Shown piece by piece: positions 8,673 through 19,915 of a DNA stretch of 64,000 nt (positions are counted from its first letter, which is position 1; each line of letters opens with the position of its first letter). The notes below the pieces were generated by a model. It had not been told where the DNA came from, did no database searches, and was given only the letters and a program-made list of their open reading frames with translations. The DNA lies in assembly GCA_937992195.1 (NCBI GenBank), contig CALKKV010000026.1, positions 1-64,000 on the forward strand, in the 5' to 3' direction. The DNA comes from an uncultured Gammaproteobacteria bacterium. Its GTDB lineage: Bacteria > Pseudomonadota > Gammaproteobacteria > Arenicellales > Poriferihabitantaceae. Made by a program: the position numbers and the translations under genes.

Positions 8673-9890
8673 ATGCTAAATCAGAACCACCAACTACAAT
8701 TGCTGTTAGACAGTTATCAAGAGCACCTCTCATTACCCGCTGACTTCTATCAAAACCTCGCGCTATACGAGACTGATCTTGATGCGGTTTTCTACCAATC
8801 TTGGATTTATGCGGGACACCTTAGTCAAATTAAAGAACCGGGGCAATTCTTTACTCTGGAATTCGGAGATGAGTCAATTATTGTGGCAAAAGCGAAGGAT
8901 AACAAAGTACGGGCATTCGCCAATGTGTGTCGCCATCGTGGATCAAAAGTTTGTCTGGAAAAACAAGGCAAGGTGTCGTCGTTCGTTTGCCCCTATCATG
9001 CCTGGTCATATGAACTTGACGGAAGATTGAAATCCAAACGCGCAATGGGCCCTGACTTTGAGCGTGAAAAGTATGGCTTAAAAGAACTGGCAAGCAGCGT
9101 ATTTCACGGCCTTATCTTTATTAATTTAGATAAAGATGCGCCAGATCTCGAACAAGCGTTTTCCGATCTCTCTTCGGCGCTAAGTGTTTATGACATCGCC
9201 CGTACGAAAGTCGCAAAGCAACAGACCTTCCACGTTGAGGCAAACTGGAAGCTTGCGATCGAGAACTTTATGGAGTGTTATCACTGCGGCCCCGCCCATG
9301 CTGAATACGCGATTTCCCATGCGCTTCAGTCTCCAAAAGACTACGAAGCACTACGTCCGGCAATGCTCGATGAGGCGAAAGAAGTTGGATACCATGTGGA
9401 GTCTGTCGATAAGTCAAACCCAAGCAACCCAGACGCAATTCAGCACTTCTATAATCGCAGTGCGCTCTATCCCAACTATGTTACCGGCAGTCGAAGCGGA
9501 AAACCCGTCGCGCCATTACTTGGCGACATCAAGGAGTTCGGTGGAGGTGCTGCTGACGTGCAATTCGGCCCCGTGACCTATGCAATTTTTTATGCCGACC
9601 ACATTGTGCTCTATCGATTCTTACCGCAAAGCGTTCAGGGAACCGATATGGAAATCATCTGGTTAGTGAATGAAAATGCAGAAGAAGACAAGGATTACGA
9701 CCTCGAGGAACTCACCTGGCTTTGGACCGTAACCACGGAAGCGGACAAGAATATTATTTTGAACAATCAAAAAGGTGTCAATTCAAAATTCTACGAACCC
9801 GGCCCGCTGTCGGAAATGGAATCCTTTATCACGGTTTTCACCAAGTGGTATCTCTCCCGCGTACAGAATCACTTAAATCTGATTTATTAG
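8673..9890 (+). CDS. Rieske non-haem iron oxygenase, large subunit (betaine demethylase type)
   Basis: This 405-residue protein is a terminal oxygenase of the GbcA/Stc2 type, which oxidatively demethylates quaternary amines. The Rieske cluster ligands are in CRHRG and CPYHAWSYELDG around residues 85-110. The mononuclear iron site is NFMECYHCGPAH near 200, with the further acidic ligand downstream. It follows the OYE-type demethylase by 11 bases and the two share a transcript that ends at the hairpin 9914-9950. No reductase partner (GbcB-like) is found in the window, so electrons must come from elsewhere. The substrate is inferred only from the family and neighbours. Confidence 0.9.
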   Translation: MLNQNHQLQLLLDSYQEHLSLPADFYQNLALYETDLDAVFYQSWIYAGHLSQIKEPGQFFTLEFGDESIIVAKAKDNKVRAFANVCRHRGSKVCLEKQGKVSSFVCPYHAWSYELDGRLKSKRAMGPDFEREKYGLKELASSVFHGLIFINLDKDAPDLEQAFSDLSSALSVYDIARTKVAKQQTFHVEANWKLAIENFMECYHCGPAHAEYAISHALQSPKDYEALRPAMLDEAKEVGYHVESVDKSNPSNPDAIQHFYNRSALYPNYVTGSRSGKPVAPLLGDIKEFGGGAADVQFGPVTYAIFYADHIVLYRFLPQSVQGTDMEIIWLVNENAEEDKDYDLEELTWLWTVTTEADKNIILNNQKGVNSKFYEPGPLSEMESFITVFTKWYLSRVQNHLNLIY

Positions 9891-9913
9891 ATAGAAACTG
9901 TTAAGCCGTAAAC

Positions 9914-9950
9914 AAAAAAGAGCGCCTCGGTAACTCGAGACGCTCTTTTT
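9914..9950. terminator. Bidirectional terminator between the Rieske gene and katG
   Basis: The stem GAGCG-C-CTCG (9920-9929) pairs with CGAG-A-CGCTC (9936-9945) with a single A/C mismatch around a six-base loop. It is preceded by six A and followed by T-rich sequence, so it can serve the two convergent genes. Confidence 0.88.
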
Positions 9951-9987
9951 ATTTTTTGATTCTTGCTTTAATTCAAGCAAGAAAAAT

Positions 9988-12522
<2,535 letters not shown>

Positions 12523-12831
12523 TCAGCCCACTATTTCAAACTCCTCCACCAAAATCCTTTCCCGTTTACTGACATTGGCCAAAGAATCAGCTGCGACTTT
12601 CTGACCGTGCTCACTTGCGTAGGCTCTTTCAAAGTGTTCCTTAGAATCAAACCATAGCTCCGAAACGCCGTCGAATTCGCTTTCCCCGTCTCCAGATGAA
12701 AGATTGAATACCGCCTTCTTCAAACCGGGGAGGCCTTTTGCTAGTGGCGCATGATCATTCAGCCACCAATCTTTGAAATCGGAGAGTGACATAGATTCTT
12801 TGCGCTTCAGTAAAATGATTGCTTTGAACAT
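12523..12831 (-). CDS. EthD-domain protein
   Basis: This 102-residue protein has the EthD ferredoxin-like fold of the dimeric alpha/beta-barrel superfamily. Recognisable parts are LSDFKDWWLNDHAPLAKGLPG, cut here to its core FKDWWLNDHAPL, and VSELWFDSKEHFERAYAS. EthD-like proteins accompany oxidative breakdown pathways (the first was needed for ether degradation by a P450), but their chemistry is often unknown. Its ATG shares one base with the stop of the DUF1185 gene (TAATG), so the two are translationally coupled. Confidence 0.88.
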   Translation of the reverse strand: MFKAIILLKRKESMSLSDFKDWWLNDHAPLAKGLPGLKKAVFNLSSGDGESEFDGVSELWFDSKEHFERAYASEHGQKVAADSLANVSKRERILVEEFEIVG

Positions 12832-13382
12832 TAATCGGCCCTCGTTCTGGACAGTGGTCTACCTCCGATAGCCAGAATCACGATCACGACGACTTCATCG
12901 GCTTTGGGAGAATCTGGGATTGTGATTTCCGCGGCGTCCATATCGTCGAATTCCCAAATACTATTCTTGTTGGTGACTGGCATCACAATGGTCGCACCGG
13001 GCGCCCCCATCTTTTTGGTGGACGGGATAATGTCATCGCCCTTACCCACCGCCTTTCTGACTGGTGCACCAAATCTTGGGTGCAGCAGCGCAGCAGCATG
13101 TTCAATTTCACCATTCAATCCTACGATCGCGCCTTTTCCATAGCTTTCGACTTCATCCGGTTGCACACCCAATGCGCTCACACCGCGCTCTGCAAGCAAA
13201 CCGCCGATTTCAGCGCCAAGATCATACAGAGGGGTTAAATCTTCAACGTATTGACCAGCAAAAGGATTAGAAATCACTCCGGCAATCGTCGCTTTTCGCG
13301 TTGGTGGATTTATTTCTTTCTCCATTTCTTCGTAGATATCTTCCAGTTGAATTACGATTTTTCTTAAGCGAAGTAGAGACAT
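12831..13382 (-). CDS. DUF1185 (amino acid synthesis family) protein
   Basis: This 183-residue protein matches my recollection of the DUF1185 family: AGVISNPFAGQYVEDLTPL near residue 35, GKGAIVGLNGEIEHAAALLHP near 85 and PVRKAVGKGDDIIPSTKK near 107. The family is named for amino acid synthesis but has no firmly known reaction. Members commonly occur in catabolic clusters beside oxygenases. It is coupled to the EthD gene by a one-base overlap. The reason for the pairing is unknown. Confidence 0.82.
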   Translation of the reverse strand: MSLLRLRKIVIQLEDIYEEMEKEINPPTRKATIAGVISNPFAGQYVEDLTPLYDLGAEIGGLLAERGVSALGVQPDEVESYGKGAIVGLNGEIEHAAALLHPRFGAPVRKAVGKGDDIIPSTKKMGAPGATIVMPVTNKNSIWEFDDMDAAEITIPDSPKADEVVVIVILAIGGRPLSRTRAD

Positions 13383-13530
13383 GCATCAGATCTTTTATGA
13401 ATGTAGGGTCAGTGTACCTTTCCTCTTGAGAAAAGCGAATATATAGACGCTTTCCATTTTGCAACACCTTATACCCAGCAAGATCAGGAGATCTTACAAA
13501 TCGGGTCTGCATAGATTTGAAGGCCGTTCG

Positions 13531-14121
13531 TTAACCGTGCTTTCCGACAGTCCATCCATGCTTGCCAAGATACTGAGCACCACTTTCCACTGCACCCGGT
13601 TCAATAGACGTCGCCATGGAATCGTTCCACCGGTTCAAATAGCCAAACAAGGAGATCACACCGAGCATCTCCACTATTTCGCCTTCATCCCAATGTTCTC
13701 TCAGACGTTTCTCTATTTGCTCGTCTACCGCATTCGGCACTTGGGAAGCAGCAAGCGCAAAATCTAACGCCGCTCGTTCTGCTTCAGAAAACGCGGGGTG
13801 CGTTTGGTATTCCCAAACGTTATCTAACTGTGCTTGCTCTGCCCCATAGCGTTCAGCGGCACGAATCGCATGGGCCTGACAATACCGACATCCGCTAGCG
13901 TTACTGCTCACCCAGGCGATCAGTCGTTTCAGCGCAGAGGTCACTCTCCCTTGGTTCTCCATCGCCGCTTTGTTCAATTGGATAAAGGCCTTGCTGATTG
14001 CAGGTCTGTGCTGCATTGTCAGCACGCTGTTCGGACAAAAGCCGAGCGTTTCGTTAAAAAATGCAGCAAGTTCTCGGGTTTCGGGATCGTGATCCGGTGA
14101 GAGCGGAGATACCAAAGGCAT
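13531..14121 (-). CDS. Carboxymuconolactone decarboxylase/AhpD-like protein
   Basis: This 196-residue protein shows the AhpD-type redox motif CRYCQAHAIRAAERYG near residue 80 (CxxC plus a histidine three residues later) inside an all-helical CMD domain. Proteins of this length form the peroxidase-related subfamily of AhpD. A role in thiol-based peroxide reduction is likely. True 4-carboxymuconolactone decarboxylases lack the CxxC. It lies 148 bases before the DUF1185 gene on the same strand. Confidence 0.88.
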   Translation of the reverse strand: MPLVSPLSPDHDPETRELAAFFNETLGFCPNSVLTMQHRPAISKAFIQLNKAAMENQGRVTSALKRLIAWVSSNASGCRYCQAHAIRAAERYGAEQAQLDNVWEYQTHPAFSEAERAALDFALAASQVPNAVDEQIEKRLREHWDEGEIVEMLGVISLFGYLNRWNDSMATSIEPGAVESGAQYLGKHGWTVGKHG

Positions 14122-14221
14122 AGTTTTTAAAGAACGTGACTAAAAGAGAAGTCACTATAGCTTAGCCTGAGGAAAAATAGCGGATTTTCCGATCCTTTAT
14201 ACAGAAAACATGGGAATCGAT

Positions 14222-14878
14222 TTAGGTCTTGTGCAAGGGTACAGATAAGTAAACGCCAAACTCTTCCCCAACATCGCAGCTCACTCTTGCGTGAACTCTG
14301 CCCTGCCGATCCAAAAAACGCTGACTGTCCGAAGATGGAAATACTCCTTCGTGCCAAATATTAGGATGAATATAAAGACCACGTGTGCCATCACACCATA
14401 ACCCGATGACCTTATCGGGTGTAAAATCATCACCAGGCAATGCAACCGGAACCACAAACGGCGCTTTCTCCAACGGAAAAAACAGCTGCCCGCCATCAGG
14501 ATGGTAATTCATATGCCAAAGTAATATGTGTTCTCTGGGTACTGAAGCCGATCCAGTTTGTGCACGTTGCGGACTGGTTGACCAGCCTAAAACATAGTTG
14601 CCGGATACCGCGTCGTTGACGCCCATCAATACATCCCCATCCCATTCACTTTCAAACACGCCTTCCACAAAACCAGCTTCATTGCCAGTTCCGGGATCAA
14701 TCGGCCGCCAACCTTGGGCTGGCCAGGTGACGATCTCGATTTCACACTTATTCGGATCGTCAACCATATATCCATATCCCTCGACCGATGAGTCTGTTGC
14801 TTCAACTAAAGGCACTTCACATAAATCGAGTTCCGGTTTTTCTTTTGAATCAAAAATATAGACAGGGGCTGATTGCAT
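14222..14878 (-). CDS. Ureidoglycolate lyase (AllA)-like protein
   Basis: This 218-residue protein has the AllA/cupin-like pattern, with an N-terminal segment containing IVTWPAQGWRPID and a second half with PFVVPVALPGDD followed by GLYIHPNIWHEGVFP. AllA releases urea from ureidoglycolate to give glyoxylate in purine breakdown. No other allantoin genes are visible, and the length exceeds classical AllA (about 160 residues), so a related but different substrate is likely. It starts 10 bases after the MFS gene stop and is probably cotranscribed with it. Confidence 0.65.
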   Translation of the reverse strand: MQSAPVYIFDSKEKPELDLCEVPLVEATDSSVEGYGYMVDDPNKCEIEIVTWPAQGWRPIDPGTGNEAGFVEGVFESEWDGDVLMGVNDAVSGNYVLGWSTSPQRAQTGSASVPREHILLWHMNYHPDGGQLFFPLEKAPFVVPVALPGDDFTPDKVIGLWCDGTRGLYIHPNIWHEGVFPSSDSQRFLDRQGRVHARVSCDVGEEFGVYLSVPLHKT

Positions 14879-14888
14879 AAATCTATCT

Positions 14889-16106
14889 CTATGTGTGAAC
14901 GGTTACTGTACCAGCTAGTTTTTCTGCCGGTCGAATGGACGCGAACGCCAACAATATCGTTGCGAGAAGGAGCACGATCAACATCGTGATCGCATCCATC
15001 AACCCGAAGTGATCCGCGATCAACCCAAATACAATTGGGCCAGCCACAGACGAGCTATTCGCTAAGGAATAGATTAAAGCATATCCCCGTGCTTGACGAT
15101 CTGGGTGCAGATAATCCGCAACCGAGCCATAGGTGATAGTCGAAGAGCCTTGCACAGCCATGCCAATGATCGGCAACATAATTAATATTTGTATCGCGCT
15201 TAAAAATAGTAGCGCCAACACGCCCACAATGGTGAATATCTGGATGATTACAAATGCTTTTCGGTCGCCCTTCTTTGCAGCAAGAAAACCGCAGGCATAC
15301 TTCCCGACCATGCCGCCAGCTAGCGCTATTACAACACCCATTGCGGCAACCGCGTTCTCAGCACCTTTATGCTTCAGCACAAAAACAAGAAACGTTAAAA
15401 ACACCGCTTGGACAACGCTGTCTAAAAACACGATGGCACCCAGCGTCCAAAACCGGCCACGATATTTGATTCCCCAACCCGGTGGCGTTTTCGCTGACGG
15501 CGACGTAACCGAAGCGCTTTTCTCTAGCGATTTTGAATCCAATCCCTGATCGCGTATTAACCTCCATACCACAATCCCAAAGCCAATAGAAACCAACGAT
15601 AGAAAAACAACCACGCCATACCAGGCGATACCCGCACCAACCGCAGCGCTAAACACGCCGGTATAAGTCAGCTTACCAACGTCTCCAAAAGCATTATAAG
15701 TTCCAAGAGCGCGCCGTCGTTCGCCTTCGTTAAACGTGTTGACCAAAATCGAGGAAGAAAGCGAATGTTGAAACGCAGCGCCAATGCCCGCAATCAAAAA
15801 CCCCAACATAATTCCAATAAATGTTGAGGAGAGCGCAACGGCAATATAACCGACACCGGCTCCCAGCAAACCCATTGCTAACAAACGACGTTCTCCCATT
15901 CGCTCCGCGAGAACTCCCGAAGGAATCTCGAGCAATGTCATTGCTGAATTGCTGACACCACGGACCAGCCCTACTTGGGCATAACTCAATCCAAACTGCT
16001 GTGCCAGTATTGGCAATAACACATACTGCAGCGCCACCAAACCATCTTGGATCAAATGCGCACCGCATGCGCTAATCAAAACATGTTTGCCTTTGGCCAT
16101 TGCCAC
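14889..16106 (-). CDS. Major facilitator superfamily transporter
   Basis: This inner-membrane protein of 405 residues has about 12 hydrophobic helices and an MFS signature between helices 2 and 3 (GVLAERMGERRLLAMGLLG near residue 65). A central loop near 190-215 is rich in Ser and Lys, and the second half begins near 215. It begins only five bases after the thiX stop, so thiamin-operon transcripts may run into it. It could move a pathway compound of the AllA-like/DUF1185 group or a thiamin precursor; the sequence does not decide this. Confidence 0.88.
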   Translation of the reverse strand: MAMAKGKHVLISACGAHLIQDGLVALQYVLLPILAQQFGLSYAQVGLVRGVSNSAMTLLEIPSGVLAERMGERRLLAMGLLGAGVGYIAVALSSTFIGIMLGFLIAGIGAAFQHSLSSSILVNTFNEGERRRALGTYNAFGDVGKLTYTGVFSAAVGAGIAWYGVVVFLSLVSIGFGIVVWRLIRDQGLDSKSLEKSASVTSPSAKTPPGWGIKYRGRFWTLGAIVFLDSVVQAVFLTFLVFVLKHKGAENAVAAMGVVIALAGGMVGKYACGFLAAKKGDRKAFVIIQIFTIVGVLALLFLSAIQILIMLPIIGMAVQGSSTITYGSVADYLHPDRQARGYALIYSLANSSSVAGPIVFGLIADHFGLMDAITMLIVLLLATILLAFASIRPAEKLAGTVTVHT

Positions 16107-16111
16107 TTCAG

Positions 16112-16897
16112 TTATCCGGTGTAATCTCTCCCTGCAGCCCAGCTGTCTGCTCTATCACTCAAATAGCCGATCAGAGCGCGAAGCAGTATTGTAAACACAC
16201 AAAGCGCAATTAAGGCAGCAAACATCAAATCAATCTTCACGCGACCGTTCGCGAGCAGCATCAAGTATCCCAGTCCATTCGACGCCCCGACCCATTCGCC
16301 AATCACCGCACCGATTGGAGCATACACCGCAGCAAGCCTTAATCCCGATGCCAGAGAAGGCAGCGCTGCGGGCATTTGAATCTGAAACAACGTCCGGTAA
16401 CGACCTGCGTTCATGGTTCTCGCTAAGTCTAAATATCCAGGCGGCGTACTTTTTAATCCGTCGTAAAAACTCGAGGTCACTGGAAAGTAAATAATCAGCA
16501 AGGTCATTGCAATTTTTGAAGCAATTCCATACCCAAGCCATAGCGTTAGCATTGGCGCTAGTGCAAATACCGGCACAATCTGGCTAATCACCATAATTGG
16601 CATTAAAAATCGACGCGCAAGGGCGGAAACGGTTAAACATAACGCGGTAACAACGCCAAAGGATGTACCCAATAAAAGGCCAACCAATACTTCGGTGATC
16701 GTTACTAGAGAATGCTCAGCAATTAAACCTACGTTATCAACAAAGGCATGAAACACCAGCACTGGTCCTGGCAAAATGTACTTCGGTACTCCTGTTATCC
16801 ATACAATCCCTTGCCACAGAACAAGCAACCCCAAAACCGAAACGAAAAAATCCAACGGTTTAGTGCGTTCCGAAGAGATTGTGCTGAAATCAGTCAT
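16112..16897 (-). CDS. thiX: ABC transporter permease for a thiamin pyrimidine precursor
   Basis: The ATG at 16897 (MTDFSTISSERT) is four bases past the ATPase stop and is preferred over an upstream ATG that would overlap by 65 bases. The 261-residue protein has about six membrane helices and the permease coupling loop in LDLARTMNAGRYRTLFQIQM and PAALPSLASGLRLA, as in the SsuC/TauC/ThiX group. Together with thiZ and thiY it would import N-formyl-4-amino-5-aminomethyl-2-methylpyrimidine or a similar compound from degraded thiamin. The role is inferred from the operon. Confidence 0.88.
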   Translation of the reverse strand: MTDFSTISSERTKPLDFFVSVLGLLVLWQGIVWITGVPKYILPGPVLVFHAFVDNVGLIAEHSLVTITEVLVGLLLGTSFGVVTALCLTVSALARRFLMPIMVISQIVPVFALAPMLTLWLGYGIASKIAMTLLIIYFPVTSSFYDGLKSTPPGYLDLARTMNAGRYRTLFQIQMPAALPSLASGLRLAAVYAPIGAVIGEWVGASNGLGYLMLLANGRVKIDLMFAALIALCVFTILLRALIGYLSDRADSWAAGRDYTG

Positions 16898-16901
16898 ATG
16901 T

Positions 16902-17636
16902 TCAGCTTGATGTTCGTAGAGCAAGTAACAACGCCGCTTGCCTTGCCAGAACATCAGGGTCGTCAATATTACGAATTGGTTGCGAGGCCGGAATCTGATG
17001 CTCCTGCAAACCCTGATCTGTCACTTCGTAAAGACGAGAACCAAGTCGCACTGCCTCCGACGGATCATGGGTCACGAGTAAAACAGTCTTGCCCTGCAGA
17101 AGTTCAAAGCTCAGTTCCTGCATACTACTTCGTGTTCGCGCATCCAGCGCCGAGAATGGTTCGTCCAAAAGAACAACCGGCGTATCTTCCAGCAGGGTTC
17201 TTGCTAAAGCCGCGCGCTGACGCATGCCGCCAGACAACGCCGCAGGTTTTTTATGTTCGTGTTCTGAAAGCCCAACTCGATTGATCAAGTCTTTCAGTCG
17301 ATCCTCATCAAGTGCTTGACCACGGAGCCGATGTCCCAGTGCGATATTGTCTGAAACACTACGCCAGGGCAGCAACAAATCAGACTGCGCCATATAGGCA
17401 ACCCGACCGGACAGTGCAGATTGATCTGAGGTTGTGATCGCGCCATCAAAACTTCCGCCGGTTTCCAGACCAGCGAGCAATCGTAGTAAAGTCGACTTAC
17501 CCGCGCCGGACACCCCGATCAAGCAAGTCCATTCTCCAGAACTAAGAGAAAAATCGAGAGATTGAAACAGTATCTGTTGATCGAAGCGAAAGCTTCCCCT
17601 TAAGTGAACGTCGAACGGTGAGTGTGGTTTACTCAC
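16902..17636 (-). CDS. thiZ: ABC transporter ATP-binding protein of the pyrimidine importer
   Basis: This 244-residue ATPase has Walker A GVSGAGKST near residue 42, the Q-loop in AYMAQSDLLLPWRSV, the signature LSGGMRQRAALAR near 135, Walker B VVLLDEPFSALD and the H-loop VTHDPSEAVRLG. It belongs to the nitrate/sulfonate/taurine-type importer ATPases. It overlaps the tenA stop by eight bases and is followed by the permease. Confidence 0.92.
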   Translation of the reverse strand: MSKPHSPFDVHLRGSFRFDQQILFQSLDFSLSSGEWTCLIGVSGAGKSTLLRLLAGLETGGSFDGAITTSDQSALSGRVAYMAQSDLLLPWRSVSDNIALGHRLRGQALDEDRLKDLINRVGLSEHEHKKPAALSGGMRQRAALARTLLEDTPVVLLDEPFSALDARTRSSMQELSFELLQGKTVLLVTHDPSEAVRLGSRLYEVTDQGLQEHQIPASQPIRNIDDPDVLARQAALLLALRTSS

Positions 17637-18336
17637 CGTCCGCCAATCTTAAACCCAACGCCCAAAAATTTACCTCGAGCTGGGTGGCTAAAGTAAATCG
17701 TTCACACAGAGCCGCCCAGCGCGGACTATCTTTATAATTAGCTCCCAGTTTCAGTCGCGTCGTCTCTTCAATTAATTCCGCCACTTTCTCACAAACAGAT
17801 TGATACTCAGCATCTTGATAAGTATCAATCCACTGCCGATACGCCGGTTTTGTGTCAGCACTATCTGCCAACCGCAGGCCGATCTCGCCGTAACCAAACA
17901 CACAAGGCGCGAGGGTTGCCAGCAGATCGAGTAAATCACCCGACAAACCAGCATCCATCACGTATCGCGTATAAGCAAGGTTGTCTGATTCTTCTGTCGC
18001 CGCCTCCAGCTGGGCTTCACTGATTCCTTCACCTGCACAAATCTCGATATGCAGTTGAATTTCTTCATTGATCAGGGCATTCACTGTTGCCGCTGCAACG
18101 CGCATTTGCGAAACACTTTCTGCTTTGACGACAGCAAGAGCCCACGCCCTTGAGAAATGAAGCAAGAAGATATAGTCCTGAATCAAATAATGGATAAATG
18201 CTTTATGCGGTAGCGACCCGTCACCAATACCCCGCACAAACTCATGATCCACATACTGCTGCCAGGTTTCTCCGGCGGCGTCTCGCCAACCTTCGTAGAC
18301 TGGCGATTTATAAGTTGTAAACTGCTTTGAAGACAT
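17629..18336 (-). CDS. tenA: Aminopyrimidine aminohydrolase TenA (thiaminase II family)
   Basis: The ATG at 18336 (MSSKQFTTY) lies four bases after the thiY stop; two earlier ATGs at 18354 and 18369 overlap it. The protein hydrolyses aminomethylpyrimidine from broken thiamin to HMP. Family landmarks are the aspartate in YLIQDYIFLLHFSRAW, the tyrosine in LAYTRYVMDAG and the cysteine in LAPCVFGYGEIG. The cysteine places it in the TenA_C group. Coupling to the ThiXYZ importer supports a salvage role. Confidence 0.94.
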   Translation of the reverse strand: MSSKQFTTYKSPVYEGWRDAAGETWQQYVDHEFVRGIGDGSLPHKAFIHYLIQDYIFLLHFSRAWALAVVKAESVSQMRVAAATVNALINEEIQLHIEICAGEGISEAQLEAATEESDNLAYTRYVMDAGLSGDLLDLLATLAPCVFGYGEIGLRLADSADTKPAYRQWIDTYQDAEYQSVCEKVAELIEETTRLKLGANYKDSPRWAALCERFTLATQLEVNFWALGLRLADGE

Positions 18337-18340
18337 CGTG

Positions 18341-19273
18341 TTACTTCGTGACATCAATTGCGAGCTCATCTACCGACCGCGCTTCTTTTAACAAATCAGC
18401 GTCAACCAGAAACTGCTCCATCCGCTCATAGCGACCAACATCCATCGCTGCAGGGCGAAGCGCAAATCGCGGTAGCGTATCTCGCCATGCGCGTTTATTT
18501 AACTCATCCTGTAACTCTTTCGCCGTTGCCGAAAATATCTCCCAGCTTTCTTGGGGATGATTCACCATAAACTGTGTGGCTTTCTCAGTTGCTGCAAGAA
18601 ACCGGCCTATTTTTTCTTTATCGATATTCTCGTTGTTCGCCACGTAGATCAGTTCGTCATAGGAAGGCAGGCCTTCTTCTTCAAGATAGAAGCACTTTCC
18701 CTTTACACCTTCGATATCCATCTGATTCAGCTCAAAGTTACGAAATGCGCCGATAACCGCGTCAACTTGCCCTGACATCAACGAGGGAGACAGTGACCAG
18801 TTTACATTGACCAACTCGATATCAGAGAACGACACGCCATTGTTTTTTAAGATTGCAGTCAGTAAAGCTTCCTCGACACCCGCTACAGAAAAACCCACCT
18901 TCTTGCCTTTTAGTTGCGAAATTTCTTTGATTGGACCATCTTCTAAAACCAGCAAACAGTTAAGCGGTGTTGCAACCAACGTACCAACGCGCACCAACGG
19001 TAGACCTTCTGCTACCTGTAAATGCAGCTGCGGTTGATATGACACCGCCAGATCCGCTTTACCCGCGGCGACTAGTTTTGGCGGATCCGCTGGATCAGCC
19101 GGCGGTATCACTTCAATTTCGAGATCCTGTTCGGCAAAGTAACCTTTCTCCTGGGCAATAATAATTGGACCGTGATCCGGGTTGATAAACCAGTCCAGAA
19201 TCAGGCGCATTTTATCGGCCGCAAAAGTAGGCGCAGAAAATAGAAGAATAAATAGGCAAAGGAATTTTTTCAT
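18341..19273 (-). CDS. thiY: Periplasmic pyrimidine-binding protein of the thiamin salvage importer
   Basis: This 310-residue protein begins with a cleavable signal peptide (MKKFLCLFILLFSAPTFA, cut before ADK). The mature part is an NMT1/THI5-like solute-binding fold: LDWFINPDHGPIIIAQEKG near residue 28, KLVAAGKADLAVSYQPQ near 68, and a hinge segment near KGKKVGFSVAGVEEALL. It would deliver a formylaminopyrimidine or HMP-like precursor to ThiXZ. Confidence 0.92.
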   Translation of the reverse strand: MKKFLCLFILLFSAPTFAADKMRLILDWFINPDHGPIIIAQEKGYFAEQDLEIEVIPPADPADPPKLVAAGKADLAVSYQPQLHLQVAEGLPLVRVGTLVATPLNCLLVLEDGPIKEISQLKGKKVGFSVAGVEEALLTAILKNNGVSFSDIELVNVNWSLSPSLMSGQVDAVIGAFRNFELNQMDIEGVKGKCFYLEEEGLPSYDELIYVANNENIDKEKIGRFLAATEKATQFMVNHPQESWEIFSATAKELQDELNKRAWRDTLPRFALRPAAMDVGRYERMEQFLVDADLLKEARSVDELAIDVTK

Positions 19274-19300
19274 TGAGATAACAAGACGAGTTTTAAATAT

Positions 19301-19915
19301 TTAACGGTAAGGTGCAGTGGTGGTAATCCACTGCTTAACCTGAGATTCTGGATTGTCATTCAGCGTAATATCGGTAACGACCGACACAATATCAGCGCCG
19401 GCATCAAGCACACCGGACGCGCGATCCAATGACAAACCGCCAATTCCGACTAACGGGATTTCACCGATTGTCTTTTTCCAGCGGCTCACTTTTTCCAAGC
19501 CCTGGGGCTGCCAAGGCATTTTCTTTAGAATGGTTGGATAGACCGGACCAAGCGCTACATAGTCTGGTGATAACGCCATCGCTCGCTCCAGCTCTTCATC
19601 ACTATGGGTGCTAACCCCAACTTGGATATTGGCCTTACGAATGGCGGCCATATCTGCACCATCCAAATCTTCCTGGCCGAGATGGATATAATCGCTACCA
19701 AGCTCAATCGCCAGCTCCCAATAGTCATTCACAATTAGCTGGCAGTGATAACGATTAGAAATTTCAATTGCAGCTGAAATCTGCGCTCGCAAACTTTCTT
19801 CCGACTCATCCTTGATTCGCAGTTGCACCAGCTTGACACCCAAAGGCACCATGCGTTCCAACCATTGGACGTTGTCAAAGATCGGATAGAAAGGGTCTAG
19901 TTTTCTCTTACTCAT
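19301..19915 (-). CDS. thiE: Thiamin-phosphate synthase
   Basis: This 204-residue barrel protein joins HMP-pyrophosphate and thiazole phosphate. Landmarks are [14 protein letters not shown] near residue 27, the metal and pyrophosphate segment [23 protein letters not shown] near 62 (core [13 protein letters not shown]), [28 protein letters not shown], and [18 protein letters not shown] near the end. It overlaps the thiG stop by four bases. Confidence 0.96.
   Translation of the reverse strand: MSKRKLDPFYPIFDNVQWLERMVPLGVKLVQLRIKDESEESLRAQISAAIEISNRYHCQLIVNDYWELAIELGSDYIHLGQEDLDGADMAAIRKANIQVGVSTHSDEELERAMALSPDYVALGPVYPTILKKMPWQPQGLEKVSRWKKTIGEIPLVGIGGLSLDRASGVLDAGADIVSVVTDITLNDNPESQVKQWITTTAPYR

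Noticed and set aside
13267..13512. Possible 81-residue protein on the minus strand
   Set aside because: It overlaps the start of the DUF1185 gene in another frame and has no family resemblance or ribosome-binding site.
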